DNA of 64,000 nucleotides from Amaurobius ferox (Eukaryota; Arthropoda; Arachnida; Araneae; Amaurobiidae). Of the stretch, positions 1-12,356 are shown in pieces. The stretch covers positions 34,153,403 through 34,217,402 of the forward strand of contig OX578140.1 of the NCBI GenBank assembly GCA_951213105.1. The letters are read 5' to 3'. Every line of letters begins with the position of its first letter. Position 1 is the stretch's first letter. The translations under genes and the position numbers were made by a program. Below the pieces are notes generated by a model. That model saw nothing but the letters and a program-made list of their open reading frames with translations. It was not told the origin of the DNA and did no database searches.

Positions 1-457
1 AACAAAATGTTTAAATAAAATAAATTATTACAGTATTGTGATGAATGAAATGAATGAGAGAAAGTTATGAATGAAATCCTGTTTTATAGAGAGATCCAGG
101 CTTGATATTTTCTCTATGACGTCATTTGAATTAATTTCAATTGTTTTCGATGAAGTTTTCAAATATAATAAATTATCGTAGTATTATGATAATTCTACAA
201 CTATTACCGAGGAATGTATAACATTTTAGAGATGTTTAAACCAGGCAATTTATATTTCAATGCCGTCATTTGAATGAAGTTCATTTTTTTCGATGAAGGT
301 TTAAGTTTTCAAATATAATAAATTAATGCAGTATTGTGATAAGTTTCAAAATATTACCGAGGAATGTATTGCATTTTAGACATGTTTAAATAAAATTGCA
401 TTGAAGTTGGAAAGTGTTTCATAATCAATGCTTTAAGCATGATTGATCTTTCTTGTT
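1..457 (-). mobile_element. Family Z repeat, 5' end of a copy running off the window
   Basis: Minus-strand copy of a non-coding family seen four more times here (18026, 19282, 25392, 37471). On the minus strand the element starts AACAAGAAAGATCAATCATG at 457 and continues past position 1. The near-palindrome at 426-447 (ATCAATGC..GCATGATTGAT) makes a 5'-terminal hairpin found in every copy. It has no reading frame. The 3' part lies outside the window. Confidence 0.75.
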
Positions 458-1888
458 TTAACATTTAAAATATGGAAAGTAAAAACAGAACTTCAGAAAC
501 GTAAACAGGAGGAAGGAGCATTCTTTAAATCAATCAGGTGGATTTTTTCCTCATTACAATTTATCTGTACTGCGGAATAAATCTCGCGTATTAAACACCT
601 TTTGCAATGTACGGGATATTTGCATTGTTATTAGCACCTGATGAAAAAAAATAATTTAAAGCTTTATAGAATATTTTGATACAGATTTGTTGCATTTCGT
701 TTGTAGACTTTGGGTAGATTTGAGTTCCAAATTCAGATGATTTTAGTAGATTTTTTACTTGTTGTCAAGAAAAAAGTCCTAAAAAATTTAGTCATACTGG
801 TCTGAGGATTTTAAAAGAGGAAGTATGTGAATGTGAGGAAATGTTTCAGTTTTATCTAACTTTATACACTCTACTTTATGACTGGAAGGATACCTTGTAT
901 ATAATAAATTGAAAATAACGAAAAAACTTACCAGCTGTGAATGGACCATCTTGGAGAAGAAGATAGCAATAGAGGAAATAAGAACTTTCATCTTTATGAA
1001 ATTAAAATACGGAAATCAACTTTAAACAGATAATTGCACAAACACGGCCAAAAGCATTAATATTGATTATTGTAATTTTTAATAACATCAATCTTAAATG
1101 CACAATTGATTCATAAAGAAAGAAAGTTAGGCATTGGCTTCAAAATTTATAATTCAGCAATGGATTTCATACTAAATCAATAAAAATATATATGTAAAAA
1201 CAAAACCAGGAAGGAAGAAGGAAAATCTAATTTGCAACAAATTGTTGCGCATTGTTTTAGTATTCTAAATTGCTTTTGATAAATAGTTAGAATAGTGAAG
1301 GGTGAAAGATTTTACTTTTTATTTGATATTTATTTGCAGGCTTAAGAGTTATTTTGTTGTTTCACAACGGAATTGTACCAGGTATGTCGGTGATTTATTA
1401 TGTGATTATATATTTGAGTATTTCATCTATGACGTTTTAAATTCCTTGAAGGAATGTACTAATGAATCTTCATTTATGAAATAATAATGCAAACTATTCT
1501 TGCATGTTTTATATTAAAGTAAATGTCTCGAGTTGCACAATAAAATATTTATATCACACATATTTTTGCGGGGGTTTAAGTTTAGCATGACGACTTATAA
1601 TATTTAAAATATACTAGTAGATGTATAAGCCATTGCTAGTGGTATCAAATATAGCCACATTCTAAAAGCACTTTAAATTTCAGTATGTTTCAATAATTCT
1701 TCCATGCACCATAAAAGATAAAAATTTTTTAAATATAAGCATTCCTGTTTTGATTTTCAATTACTTTTTCATATATACTATGTCGGAAAAGTAAAAACTA
1801 TAAAATAACTGGGATTTTGTCAACAAAAGTGGAGATAGATATACTTTCAATGTGATATATACATAAATTAAATTAAACAAAATAATGC
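458..1888. other. AT-rich DNA without recognisable gene
   Basis: No coding signal or known repeat was recognised. Open frames at 788-991 (minus) and 1302-1484 (plus) are short, of AT-rich composition and match no family I know. A short perfect palindrome (GCAACAAATTGTTGC) lies near 1235-1250. Confidence 0.5.
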
Positions 1889-2225
1889 TTAGTCTTATCT
1901 GTATTATACAGAGAAATCACTGATTGATATTTGTGTTTTTAGAGAAATATTTAATTTATGTACTAGAATACATTACTGTTATACTGTTAATTACTGTTTT
2001 ATTACTGTTTTATATATGTTGTATATACGGAAGCTGTTTTATATATGTTGTATATACGGAAAGTGAAAGTTACAAAAAAACGAAGACAAGGGCTTCGTTG
2101 TTAACGAAGACAAGGGCAAATATACATTAAATTTTAGATATACAGAAACTGAATTAAATATAACCATGCTTACTTTTGTTTAGCTTATGCAGAGAAGTCA
2201 CTGATTGATATTAGTGTTTTAGAGC
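1889..2225. repeat. Short direct repeats around a 34-bp tandem repeat
   Basis: A ~60-bp block ending in CACTGATTGATATT is present at about 1889-1940 and again at 2165-2225. Between them a ~34-bp unit containing TGTTTTATATATGTTGTATA is repeated twice (about 2003-2060), followed by a short repeat of ACGAAGACAAGGGC (2079-2117). An open frame at 1924-2130 just follows this repeat and is not believed to be a gene. Confidence 0.6.
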
Positions 2226-2459
2226 ATTGTTTTAACTAAAGTACTAGATGATATTTTCGTTCAGAATATATACGTGTCAAACATCTACATGAAACTATAG
2301 AAAGTGCTTCTTCACTGACATACATCAGTAATGTTATTCGAGAATGTTGCAGAACATATGACTTCAGCATTTTTCAAATTTATCAACTCATTCTGGGAAT
2401 TTCCCGTAAATTATGCTGAACTCATGCTTACAAATCACTTTGAACTTCAGAAATATTAA

Positions 2460-2766
2460 GTTGCAATATTCAAATATGTTCTCATTTCACCTAAGTTCAC
2501 TACATCAAATTTCATAGAGATTAAGTTTGAGCTGCAATAGTCAAGTTAATACTCATTCCAACTATGAAACCAGCATCAAATTTCTGAAAGATAGAACTCA
2601 GACTGCAATGGTTACGTTAATAATCATTCAAACTATGTGGTTGGCATCAAATTTCATGGTGTTTAGACTGCAATGGTCAAGTAATGCTCATTTTAGTTAT
2701 GTATCCAACATAAAATTTCGTAAAGGTAGAGTTCAGACTGCAATGGTTAAATTAGCACTTACATAA
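2460..2766. repeat. Tandem repeat, ~70-bp unit, about four copies
   Basis: Diverged units begin with GCAATGGTCAAGTTAAT or variants at about 2463, 2533, 2605, 2669 and 2739. Each contains CATCAAATTTC and ends in TAGARCTCAGACT. The open frame 2527-2766 spans the array and encodes a repetitive peptide only because the array happens to be free of stops, so no gene is called. Confidence 0.75.
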
Positions 2767-5504
2767 ACTCAACCCAGCTTTGAAAAAGCACCCAACAGGC
2801 GGGTTCCGTATGTATTGTCACTGCAGTCTGAGTCCAATATGTGATGCCGACTGCGTGGTAAGACTAAATTCTTCGGCCCCCACAGAGGCTTATAAAATTT
2901 CCGCACAGAAAAATTTATTTCTGCTATTGCAGATATAGGTAATTCTGTGAAGGGCGGTAAGTAGCTGGAGACCAGTTAACAGATACTGATATATGAAATT
3001 AGAAAGCGATTAAAATTTTTGTGAAGTCAGTTTAAAAGTTTCTGAGATTTACGTATCAATGAATGCTGTTTATTGCATTTAATTTCGTCTGTCTTTGTGT
3101 ATACAGCGTTCTTGGAATGAAAGGTTTCTGGATGTGAACGTTAAGTCTGTCTATATCCAACAGGTAATGTCCAATCGAATCAAAGTAATTGCAGCGCGAT
3201 TTGAAAAGGTTAAGAATCCAAATTCGGCAACAATGTGAGAAGAAAGATAGTAATTTCAGAGTGGTAAAGCATAGCATAATTAGCAGGAATAGACATCAAG
3301 AACGAAACGCGTATATCGAATGCATTAAATGCTTGTCATACCTTGGCAGTTGCTACATGTTCAGTCATGCCTATATGCTCAATCTACTGTGGAACCACGG
3401 TCAAGGACTTACGAACGTATACAAACTACCCGTGAGATGAAAGGCAGACTCTATATTAAATGCCTGTGCATGCAAGTACTGTTTATTGTCTTACATAATA
3501 AAATAAGCTATTTGTGTATCTGTCTATGCCATTTGCAGCGGAAATTCGAAACATCGGACAGCGACAGAATTTGCTACAGAGTTTATTTAACAAATTAAAA
3601 CTTATTAAAGACTACGAAATAAATTAAATTGGTAAACCATAATTAAGTGCTTTAGCTATTTTAGCAATTGAAATAATGAGGCCTATAAAATAAATGTAAC
3701 ATAGCATATTGTTAAGTTCGCTACTGAGAAAGTTAAAGTATTTATTTATTTTTTGTATTTTTGATAAATGTTATTTATCGTCTTTATATGATACAATTGT
3801 ATGTTATTTCTTCCGTATAATAAATAAATTAATCAGTTGTAAGTTATTTCATAATACATCCAAAGTGTTACAACTAGAATGGAGATAGATGGAGAACTGG
3901 CTCAAAATGGTTTTCCGTATGAGCCCAAAAGTTGTAGTTACGCTACTGGTGAAGAGCATTATCTTAACTTTTAAAAAGCTTCTATCGATAAGTTTTGACA
4001 TTTATATATTTCGTAACAACTGTCACATAATAGGAGCGAGGGAATAGCACCTAAATGCGGTGAAATAATTAATAAGTAATTTTAAACTAATTACTTTTTA
4101 TTTAAATACAGATTTTATTGGGTTTCAAAGATAATATTTATTTTAAAGATTTTAAATAATGTGTGCTTTCGTATAGTATAACTCCGTACATTTCATGCGT
4201 TCGAAATACCCACCATATGTGCAATCCGGCATCAACATATAAATAATATAGTTCTTAAAAGATAAACAGTCAAGTTCGATACTTTAAAATGATTAGATAT
4301 TTTTCTCAACTTTATATGTGTATTAAAATTATTGTTTGAAATTATTAAAATAATTACTCAAATTTTCATTTATTCTTTACAATTCATGTTTATCAATTCT
4401 TACTTTTTCCAAATGAACTTTTGTAGCTGGTTGTGATGACAGACGATATTTTTGACCGAATTTAGTGTCAAATTCATAACTAAAATCCAATGTCCTTTAG
4501 ACGATAAAAGGGTACCTTTGATTTTGTTTCCAATGTCATATGAACGCGGCTTTGGATACAATAATTGTTGTCATTTTCATTACGCGTTCCTCTGAACTCA
4601 TTTAGATAGTCAACACGAGAACATTCGTATTTCGCGTCTTCCCTATTTGCATGACATATCGAATTCTCTCTGGTCTGTATCTAACTCGTTTCTGATTGAA
4701 TTCTTGTCCGTATCTTGATTTAATGGTGTTTCCCCCAGATTTGTGTTTCACTAACTGCCTCCGCCTTCATCCCCCCTACACTTGGGCCCATTGGCTGAAG
4801 ACCATGAGCGAGGAAATTCTCCACTGGCCGGAGATACATTGGGCGTAAATGCTTGAGGGCCTAAAGACCACTCAACCTTCTAACGTGTGTGCGACTTTTT
4901 ATGGTTTCACCATAAATTACTGTGAGACTTTTTATGGTCTCATCATAAAATATTTAGAATTTAAAGTCATGTTTTGGCTTCAGCTGGTGTGCTTTACTGT
5001 TAGCAGGAGCTAACCTTGTATTACACAGGCGTTGACTTGACGTTTATTTCTTGGTACCCTGGTATCCTAGTAAAAACATTCCACCTGTCATTCTGTCATT
5101 CTATCATGCCTGTCATCTCAACAAGATCTATGTTATTTCAAGCATAAACTACTGGTAAATGGACACGACATTTTGAAGTTGCTTTGTCATGTTACGGTAT
5201 TCGTGCTTATCTTAATTGCGATCTTGGATGAATTGCAGTATTATTTTATAATCTAATCAAAAAATGACATATCAGCATATATGTAAGTGGCAATTTTAAA
5301 TTATATATATCCTGTTTATTTTCTACTGCTATTCTCAGATATCTCTGAAATATTTATTCATTAATCTTAGTTTTAATAGTGTCCTTGTTAGTATTTGTCT
5401 TGTCAATACAGGGAATCTAACAATCTGAAAAACTGAGTAGGATTTTTTATAAGTTTAATTTAATTTACCAATATATAGCGCTTTTAGTCTAAAATAGTCG
5501 TAAT
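2767..5504. other. AT-rich stretch with no recognised gene
   Basis: Several short open frames (3056-3277 minus, 3189-3440 plus, 3329-3598 plus) resemble nothing I know. A slightly GC-richer patch at about 4740-4890 could be an old LINE 3' end, but nothing decides this. At 4889-4955 a 33-bp unit (GACTTTTTATGGTYTCAYCA) is repeated twice; its first copy holds the inverted repeat TTTATGGT ttc ACCATAAA. Confidence 0.45.
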
Positions 5505-5970
5505 TAAAAAGTGGGTCAATAAGGATCTATCTCGTTGGCAACACTCGCGCCTACATGTCTAGCCGCTGTATTTTTCACAGCAATCACTGAAACTATGAAG
5601 TTTCGTGATCAATAAGTCACAAATAAACCCTTTTATGCATGATTATGTCAAATTTTGTCTTATGCTGCCATGTTAAAAAAATATAAAATTACTAGAAAAT
5701 TTTGAAGTTTTCGCTCGAAATTAAAAAAATTCTATCTAGTTCTAGATTTTTTGATAACAAAGAGGTATATAAAGCTTCGTGAAAATCCATTAATATTTGT
5801 GGCTGCTTTTATGTACGCAAGAAATCGACCACAGATAGACAGACAGACAGACGGGCATCATTCCAAAAATAGTAAAGTGTATTCCGGAGGTCTTAAAACA
5901 TACATTGGCATCAAAATCTTGCAATCGAAAATTTTCGTGAAAACCATACTTTTCTAATGTTACGTATGAA
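5505..5970 (+). mobile_element. Family W repeat, single copy
   Basis: About 460 bp resembling 31560-32050: shared landmarks include ATGCTGCCATGTTAAAAAAA (5665), ATTTGTGGCTGCT (5794), a GACA microsatellite (5836-5855), GGAGGTCTTAAAACATA and GGCATCAAAATCTTGCAATC (5907). It is non-coding. In the second copy the final ~226 bp have expanded to a satellite; here they have not. Confidence 0.7.
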
Positions 5971-6092
5971 AAGGTGAAAATAGTAACAGAAGACATTTGC
6001 GTATTCAATTTCATATATCAAAGTTACAGAAAATAAATATGTTTGTATATATTTTCTATAACATAATTTAACTTGGTATCTATAAGATAAAA

Positions 6093-6857
6093 TAAAAAAT
6101 CTGATGTGGGCAATACATGACTTTCCTTGCATTATGCAATGAATTTACAACTTTTACAGTTAAAAAAATCTTATTCTTATAGTAGATACTTATATTCTTT
6201 CCAAGATATTGAATTTTCTTCAATTAGTCGTCATTTTCATTGATTTTGCGTCATTTTTATTCATTTGGGGAGATTTTTTTTAATTTGGCGACAATTAACA
6301 ATGTCTCCAAGTTGGCGACATTCCGCCAAATTCATCGCCAAAATCTCGCCAAGCGTTATGGAAGGAGAAATAAGTTATTCTTACAGCTGAAATGACTATT
6401 GGCGTTCAAATACAAAAGTATTACTCAAAGTATATTTTTTCCTGAATGGAACGAGCTAGTGCCACAAGAATGATGTCACCCAATTTATCGCATGGTATTA
6501 CATATGAAAAGTGAACATGTTTCTCAATAGGAAATATTTTTTTATATGACTTTTTGATAATTTTTTTGAAAAATGTGCAATATCTCAAGAAAGGTTCATG
6601 TTAGCGTTCTAAAATTTATGTCAATCGTTTTCTAATGAAAAATTACATAGGAAATGTCTATTTGCATAACTTAATTAGCGGTTTTGTAATTTTTTGACGA
6701 TTTTCTCAAAATTTCACTCGAAAATTTATGGGGGTTCTGAGCATTCGATTGTATATAAAAACAATAGACTTCCAGTGTTTACGGATTGTGATTTTTGTAC
6801 CAAATTTCGTTCGTATCGGTCCATTCGTTCGTCAGTTATCGTCTCCACAGTCTCACT

Positions 6858-6894
<37 letters not shown>

Positions 6895-7023
6895 CACTTC
6901 AAAAATATTTGATTCGGGATCAGGGATGCTTAAAACGTGGTCTCCCGTCGAAAACTCGAATTCGAATTTTCGTCCCCGTCACAATAATTTCCTTATATAC
7001 ATTATGTATATAAGGAAAGTAAA
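6093..7023 (-). mobile_element. Family X repeat, complete copy
   Basis: Minus-strand copy of a ~0.9-1.0 kb non-coding family. On the minus strand it opens with ACTTTCCTTATATAC and a hairpin with an ATGTATAAGGAAAG arm. A (GT)n microsatellite follows (here CA, 6858-6892), then the GAACGAAATTTGGTAC block, a GCCAAA/TTTGGC-rich block (6270-6355), and a right end with TATAAGGAAAG-like sequence about 30 bp inside GCCCACATCAGATTTTTT. Open frames 6694-6912 and 6795-7013 are read through the (CA)n and give Thr-His repeats, so they are not genes. Confidence 0.75.
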
Positions 7024-7857
7024 AATCGCATACTAAGATCTTATGTTTGTAAGTTTTGGTCTTTAAGGCTAAATTTCACAATTTTGTAATGAATTACAAA
7101 TGTTTGAGTGACAAGAACTCCACCCCATACATTGAATGGGAATATTTAAAACTACGTCAGCAGAATCCATTAGTTAATTACTGTATTGTATATATATATA
7201 TATACTGGTGCTTAGAAATTCATGCAATTTTTTGATGGAAATATATTGGTTTGGAAAATTGATTATAATTGGTAACAGTAAAATAATTATAAATGAACAG
7301 CATTTTTTTCCTTACTAGCTGCTGAATTATGGTCAAGGTAAGTTAATTGAGAGTGACGGTTCCCAATAATCTGTATCGGATTTCAACATTTTGAGAATAT
7401 GTAAAATATCTTTCAAATTTCTTAGAGACTCACCACTTTTTGCCGATGGTTCATCTCGTCAGACTTTCACTGGCAAATTGCGCCAAAGGCACTTTGCATA
7501 CGGTATTATCCAACACTAAGTGTGGTCTTTACTGTTTGTAGTCTAATCATTTTCACTTACCGCATTCTATTGGAACCAATATACTGTAGCATTTCAACGA
7601 CCATGGGTTTCTCACATTAAATTTCAATTAATTAAAAATTATAAAAATAAAGTGTGATTCCAAAGATAATAAAAATATATATAGTTATCAAAATATTTAC
7701 AATCTGCCTTGAAAAATCATGGAGATGGCTGCCTTTAAAATAACCTTATAAACTATTTATAAGGGTTTTGAAAGGGACGGTGTTTATTCAGTGGTTTTGA
7801 AAATACTACAAACTGAGACATTTCCAATTATTTGATTTAACTTATACTATATTTATT
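7024..7857. other. Unassigned AT-rich DNA with one dispersed repeat (R2)
   Basis: A ~90-bp block at 7058-7150 (AATTTCACAATTTTGTAATG..) recurs at 9885-9975. A short (TA)n lies at 7188-7203. No coding signal was seen. Confidence 0.5.
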
Positions 7858-8031
7858 TACACTCATTGCCATAAAAATTTTGCACCAAGAAAGACTTGTC
7901 AGAATCGAACGAAATTTTTTATATGCGAGTGCAACGTTGATGTAAATGATTACAAAATCAAAGCGAAAGGATAATTTATTACAGGAAAAACTACAAATGG
8001 ATGGAAGTACTAGTACCCTGTTGGGTCACCT

Positions 8032-9055
8032 CTAGCGTAAATACACGGTACGAAACGTCCTGCCGTCCAAATTGATGCTCAAGTCCTCAGGACGAGCCGG
8101 ACGGTCTGGGTCTTCAACGGTACGAAACGTGCGGGAATTGAGGCATACTGTGTCCTGCGTCATCTCATTCCATAGTTTTTGTAAGTGCGTCTCTAGTTCG
8201 ACCAAACTCGTAGACTGTCCAATTTGCCATCCCAAGTGATCCCGGACATGCTCGATCGGTGACAAATCAAGGGATTGAGCAGGCCCGGGAATCGTGGTAA
8301 TATGGCGAAGGCATTCCTGTGACACACTTGCTGTGGGTGGACGAGCATTGTCCTATTGGAAAATGCTTCCTGGGAGCCCTCTCATAAGTGGCAACACATG
8401 TGGCTAAAGGATGTCACAGGAACCGCTGGGCTGTCATGGTTCTGTGGATCAGTATTAGAGGTGATCAGTGGCACTCCATATTATCACACCAACTGTAGGA
8501 GCGGTGTAACACACCAGCTATAGGAGCTGAAAAGCGAAGACAGGATTGAGGCGTTTACCAAGAGCCCTCCACACACTTACGCGGTTGTCATCACTGCCCA
8601 AATTAAACCTCGATTCGTCGCTGAAGACGACCTGGTTCCATTCGGTTGCGATCCAATCTCGTCCAGCGCGACACTACTCTAAGCGGAGGCGACGGTGGGT
8701 GGGTGTCATTGGCAGCACATGTAATGGCATCGCGATACCAAATGTCTGTCAGCCAGACGCCTCGCTATAGTACGGATAGACACAGGAGCCGTAGTGAAGG
8801 TGCTTGCCTCTGTCCGGATGGCGGACAATGATGTAGTTGGCGCTGTGCGTGCGGGTCGGATGATGTGACGGTCTTCTCTTCTATTGGTCTGCTGAGGGCG
8901 TCCTGAGCCTGGACGCCGTGTATGCGATCTTTCTCTCGCCCACTGGTCCCAACACCTCCTCACAGTAAGCCATAACGGCCTAAGTGGCGGACTACTGGTC
9001 GAGGTCACCACCCGACTCCCATCACGATGATTCTTCCCCTTTCGAACTCTGACAG
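8032..9055 (-). pseudogene. Tc1-like transposase, broken by frameshifts and stops
   Basis: Read on the minus strand, the order matches a Tc1 transposase. LSEFERGR (about 9055-9032) is the usual N-terminal start. The HTH region then shows LTVRRCWDQW and a GRPQQTNRREDRHI block (about 8975-8870). The catalytic part has a DNARPPTA-like motif (about 8350), and LDLSPIEHVRDHLGW (about 8270-8225) holds the third catalytic acidic residue. Breaks seen: a stop just after GVGW and a frame change near 8975; a TAG at 8353-8355 immediately before the catalytic Asp of DNARP, where the family has Gln; and loss of frame between about 8330 and 8700. The last part (8032-8131) contains an in-frame 72-bp SINE-plus-TSD insertion that repeats the residues RTFRTV. 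Such enzymes cut and paste the element in the nucleus; this copy cannot make a working protein. Confidence 0.88.
8059..8116 (+). mobile_element. 58-bp 5'-truncated SINE 3' tail with 14-bp target duplication
   Basis: The segment begins CTGCCGTCCAAATTG and ends GGACGGTCTGGGTCTTCA, the same 3' tail as the SINEs at 30.6-31.5, 42.1 and 44.5 kb. It is bordered by perfect 14-bp copies of ACGGTACGAAACGT (8045-8058 and 8117-8130). This is the signature of target-primed insertion of an extremely truncated SINE into the Tc1 transposase. Confidence 0.85.
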
Positions 9056-9325
9056 CTGATCATATTGTCTTCGATGGCGGGGTAACAGTATCCCTAATGA
9101 AAAAGCCTCCTCTATAACAGATTAAGTGCATGCAGAAAGCCTCTGGGTACCTTTTTCTGCGCCAGGGAGAACGAAGTTTAACGCCCTCTGGTGGCATTAC
9201 ACAATGCGTAATCAATCTGTATTTCTAATAATTTGCATATCTGCCTAACACATACCTTCATGTCAAGTTTCGTTAAGATCCCACAATTACTTTTGGGTGT
9301 GCAAATTTTTATGGCAATGAGTGTA

Positions 9326-10756
9326 AATTTCTTATATAACAGTTGGATACATATGCATCTATTTTTTGTTTTATTTCACTAATGTCCGTCCTAAACAATG
9401 AAATATATTCAGAAAAGCGAAAAACTTTCTGTGTGATGATGCAGAAAATAAGCTTGAAAGACACTGTGTTTTACGAAAAGGGAAACTGACAACCCCCTCC
9501 CCCTTTTAAATTCGAACTCCACTCTGTCGTCGTCTAAGTGAGACAAGAACAATGTAAACACAGTTTTTCCAAGAACTTTAAACTGACTCAAGAGAAAGGT
9601 ATTGTCAGTTACAAGTCTTCATAGATCAAACGCTTTGGACAAAATTCCATTAAACTTGAAAAATAACCGAAAACGTTTACGTATTCGTTGTGAATAAAAG
9701 TTACAGTAGAGATGTTTTTACGTATGTATTATCGCAAGTTTATAATGCGAAATAACAAAATTGCCTACTAAGAAATAGTTTTGTTTGAATGGGTATTTTT
9801 TTACGTATGTATTTATCGCAAAGTTTATAATGCGAAATAACAAAATTGCCTAAGAACTTGTGTTTGTTTGAATGGGTATTTAAAGCTTAATTTCACACTT
9901 TTGGAATGAATTAAAAATGTTTCAGTGATAAAAATTTTATCCGATATATTAAATGGCGGTTTTTTAAATTATATGTATAAATGGATATCATTTGTTTGAT
10001 ACTGCGAGTGTAGACGATATTGGTAATTAAAAGGTCATCTAACAGGTACTTTTAAAAATACATATTTCAACCAGTCGCCTGTTTCATTTTTCCAATGTTT
10101 AGACCCTAATATCTGGTTCATTCAGTTTGTAGAATTTCATCCCGAGGTATTTTGCTGATAATAAGAACACTTCTGCTTTCTTAAAATATATCGATTGAAC
10201 AAATTAGAGGTACTTTTGTAAAATAAATGTATTACTTTTCGTTTATGTATTAAAAATATTTTTAGCAATCTTACTGATTTTCATTTAAAAAATACGAAAA
10301 CCTTCCTCTATTCAGAATCTATGCTTGGCAAAAAGCATCGTGAAAAAATATTCAAAGTCTAAACGAAGCAAAAGTTAAGGACTACTTTCCAAAGGTTATG
10401 GGGAAAATGAAACACGTAATCAGAGGGAAAACGACCTCTTAAGCTTTCATCAATGAAACAAATAACTGGGCAAGTAAGTAATTATTTGAGTACTTATACG
10501 GTAGTGCTCAAAAGTAAAAGATAATCTTAAAACGGAAAGACAGCACTCAGTGTAAGCAAGGAGATGTAATAATAGATATAACAAATAAAAATTAAATATA
10601 AGAATGTAAATTTTTATACAATCTCTTATACAGCAAATTTAAATACTTAAAATGTTCCTTCAAAAATCCTTCTAAAAAGTTTGATTCCTGTATACAGATT
10701 GTTTTGGCAGTTATGCGCAAAGGAAGTTTGAAATTCAAAATTATGGGCCGTATTTT
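9326..10756. other. AT-rich DNA with an 83-bp tandem duplication and a dispersed repeat
   Basis: A unit containing TTTACGTATGTAT and AATGCGAAATAACAAAATTG is present twice in tandem (about 9712-9880, period ~83). It is followed by the second copy of R2 (9885-9975). The rest shows nothing recognisable. The open frame at 9409-9591 (minus) is not supported. Confidence 0.55.
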
Positions 10757-12356
10757 TTACTTACCTTATATACATAGTATAATGTATAAGGAAATTATTG
10801 TGACGCGGTCGAAAATTTGAGTTCGAGTTATCGACGGAGAGCACGTTTCAAGCATCACTGACCACGAATCGAACTTCTTGTGGCGATGTCTGTGTGTGTG
10901 TCCGTGTGCCTATGGAGACGATATCTCACGAACAAACGGAGAGATTCGAACGAAATTTAGCACAAATATTACAATATATGAACACTGGAACCCTACTGAT
11001 TTTAAACTCAATCGAATGTTCAAAATGCCACTAAATTTACTAATGAAATTTTGAAAAAAAAAATCTGATGTAGGCAGCACATGACTTTCCTTATTAATGC
11101 AATGAATTTACTACTTTTACAGTAAAAAAGAAATAGGTTATTCTTATGATTTAGCGTCATTTTTATCCATTTGGCGAGATTTTCGTTTATTTGACAACAT
11201 TTAGAAAAGTCGCTAAGTTGGCGACATTAAGCCAAATTCTTCGCCACAATCTTGCCAACCGTTATGGATGGAGAAATAAGTTTTTCTTATAGCAGATAAA
11301 TGACTTTTGGTTCAAATACCAAAGTATTGCACAAAATATTTTTTCGCATGAATGGAACGAGCTAGATCCACGAGAATGATGCCACCAAATTTATCGCATA
11401 AAGCACACACACATACAGACATCATATCAAAAATGTTCGATCCGCGATCAGGGATTCTTGAAACGTGCTTTCCCGTCTAAAACTCGAATTCGAATTTTCG
11501 ACCCCGTCACAATACTTTCCTTATGCATTATATTACGTATATAAGGAAAGTAATAATAAAAAAATCAAAATCTTCAATAAAGTTACGTAAATAATCATGT
11601 CTTATGTAATTCTTCACTATAAAACCGCAGATATGAACCTTTCTCGAGATATTACACATTTTTCAAATAAATTTATTATTGTAAAATATTCACGTTTCAT
11701 ATGTGATATTATGCCATAAATTTATTAACATTATTCTTGTGGATCTAACACGTCCCATTTCTCGTTCGTAACACTAGTCGAAAATTTTGGCAGAATATCT
11801 CCAACTTGGCTACTTTTATAAATGTTGCCAAAGTGAGGAAAATGTAGCTAAATTGATAAAAATGATGCCAAATGGGAGGTAATGATTTGCAATTTTAAAT
11901 TCCGTGGTATGACGGCCATACCTGATAGTATATAAGAAATGGTCTTTTCTCCGTTTATCTGTAACACTTAGCGATACATTTGGCGAATAGGTAAATAATC
12001 TATCGGGATATCGCTATTTTGGCGATATTTTACCCCAGATTGACGAAAATATTGCCAAAGTTAATGTCAATAACGCCTAATTGATGAATTAATTATTAAA
12101 ATGTTTTAATATACAGACTATATTGCTTATTAAGGATGATATCAATGTTAATAATTGTTAATTTAGAGTTGCGTGAAATATAATTTAATTGGTTACTTTG
12201 AAATAGTATTACATGTTGTCATCCGGAAAAGAGCCAAAAGTACAATTCATCATTATAAACACTACCGTGAATCGTTTCATCATGTTTTCATTGTGAAACA
12301 AAAATCATTGCATTATATAAGGAAATTCTTGTGCTACCCACATCAGCCTTTTTAAT
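10757..12356 (+). mobile_element. Family X repeat, old copy interrupted by a second X copy
   Basis: The left part is 10757-11060 (TTACTTACCTTATATAC start, GTGTGTGTGTCC microsatellite, ATTCGAACGAAATTTAGCAC). It resumes at about 11560 with AATAAAGTTACGTAAATAA and GAACCTTTCTCGAGATATTA, as in intact copies, and ends ATTATATAAGGAAA..CCCACATCAG near 12350. Its divergence is higher than in other copies. The GCCAAA-type block lies at about 11770-12060. Confidence 0.75.
11061..11555 (-). mobile_element. Family X repeat, internally deleted copy nested in another X
   Basis: A minus-strand copy with both ends: AAATCTGATGTAGGCAGCAC on the left and TACGTATATAAGGAAAGTAA on the right. The middle is missing: sequence jumps from the TTTATCGCATAA region (11391) to a short (CA)n (11403) and then to the 5' part. 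It sits within the older plus-strand copy, giving inverted X ends on each side. No clear target duplication could be read in the A-rich flanks. Confidence 0.7.

Larger units (their letters stand above)
7860..9323 (-). mobile_element. Tc1-like DNA transposon, degenerate, with terminal inverted repeats
   Basis: The ends match as inverted repeats: CACTCATTGCCATAAAAATT at 7860 and its complement at 9304-9323. Both are bordered by TA (7858-7859, 9324-9325), the Tc1/mariner target duplication. The element is 1,464 bp, a normal size for Tc1, and more GC-rich than the surroundings. It carries a broken transposase on the minus strand and a 58-bp SINE tail insertion at 8059-8116. Confidence 0.9.

Noticed and set aside
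2527..2766. 79-residue open frame with repeated peptide
   Set aside because: It is the translation of a ~70-bp tandem repeat whose other copies are not open.
6694..7013. Open frames with Thr-His repeats
   Set aside because: They are read through a (CA)n microsatellite of family X; the same happens at 16867-17112 and 61956-62213 with different lengths and frames.
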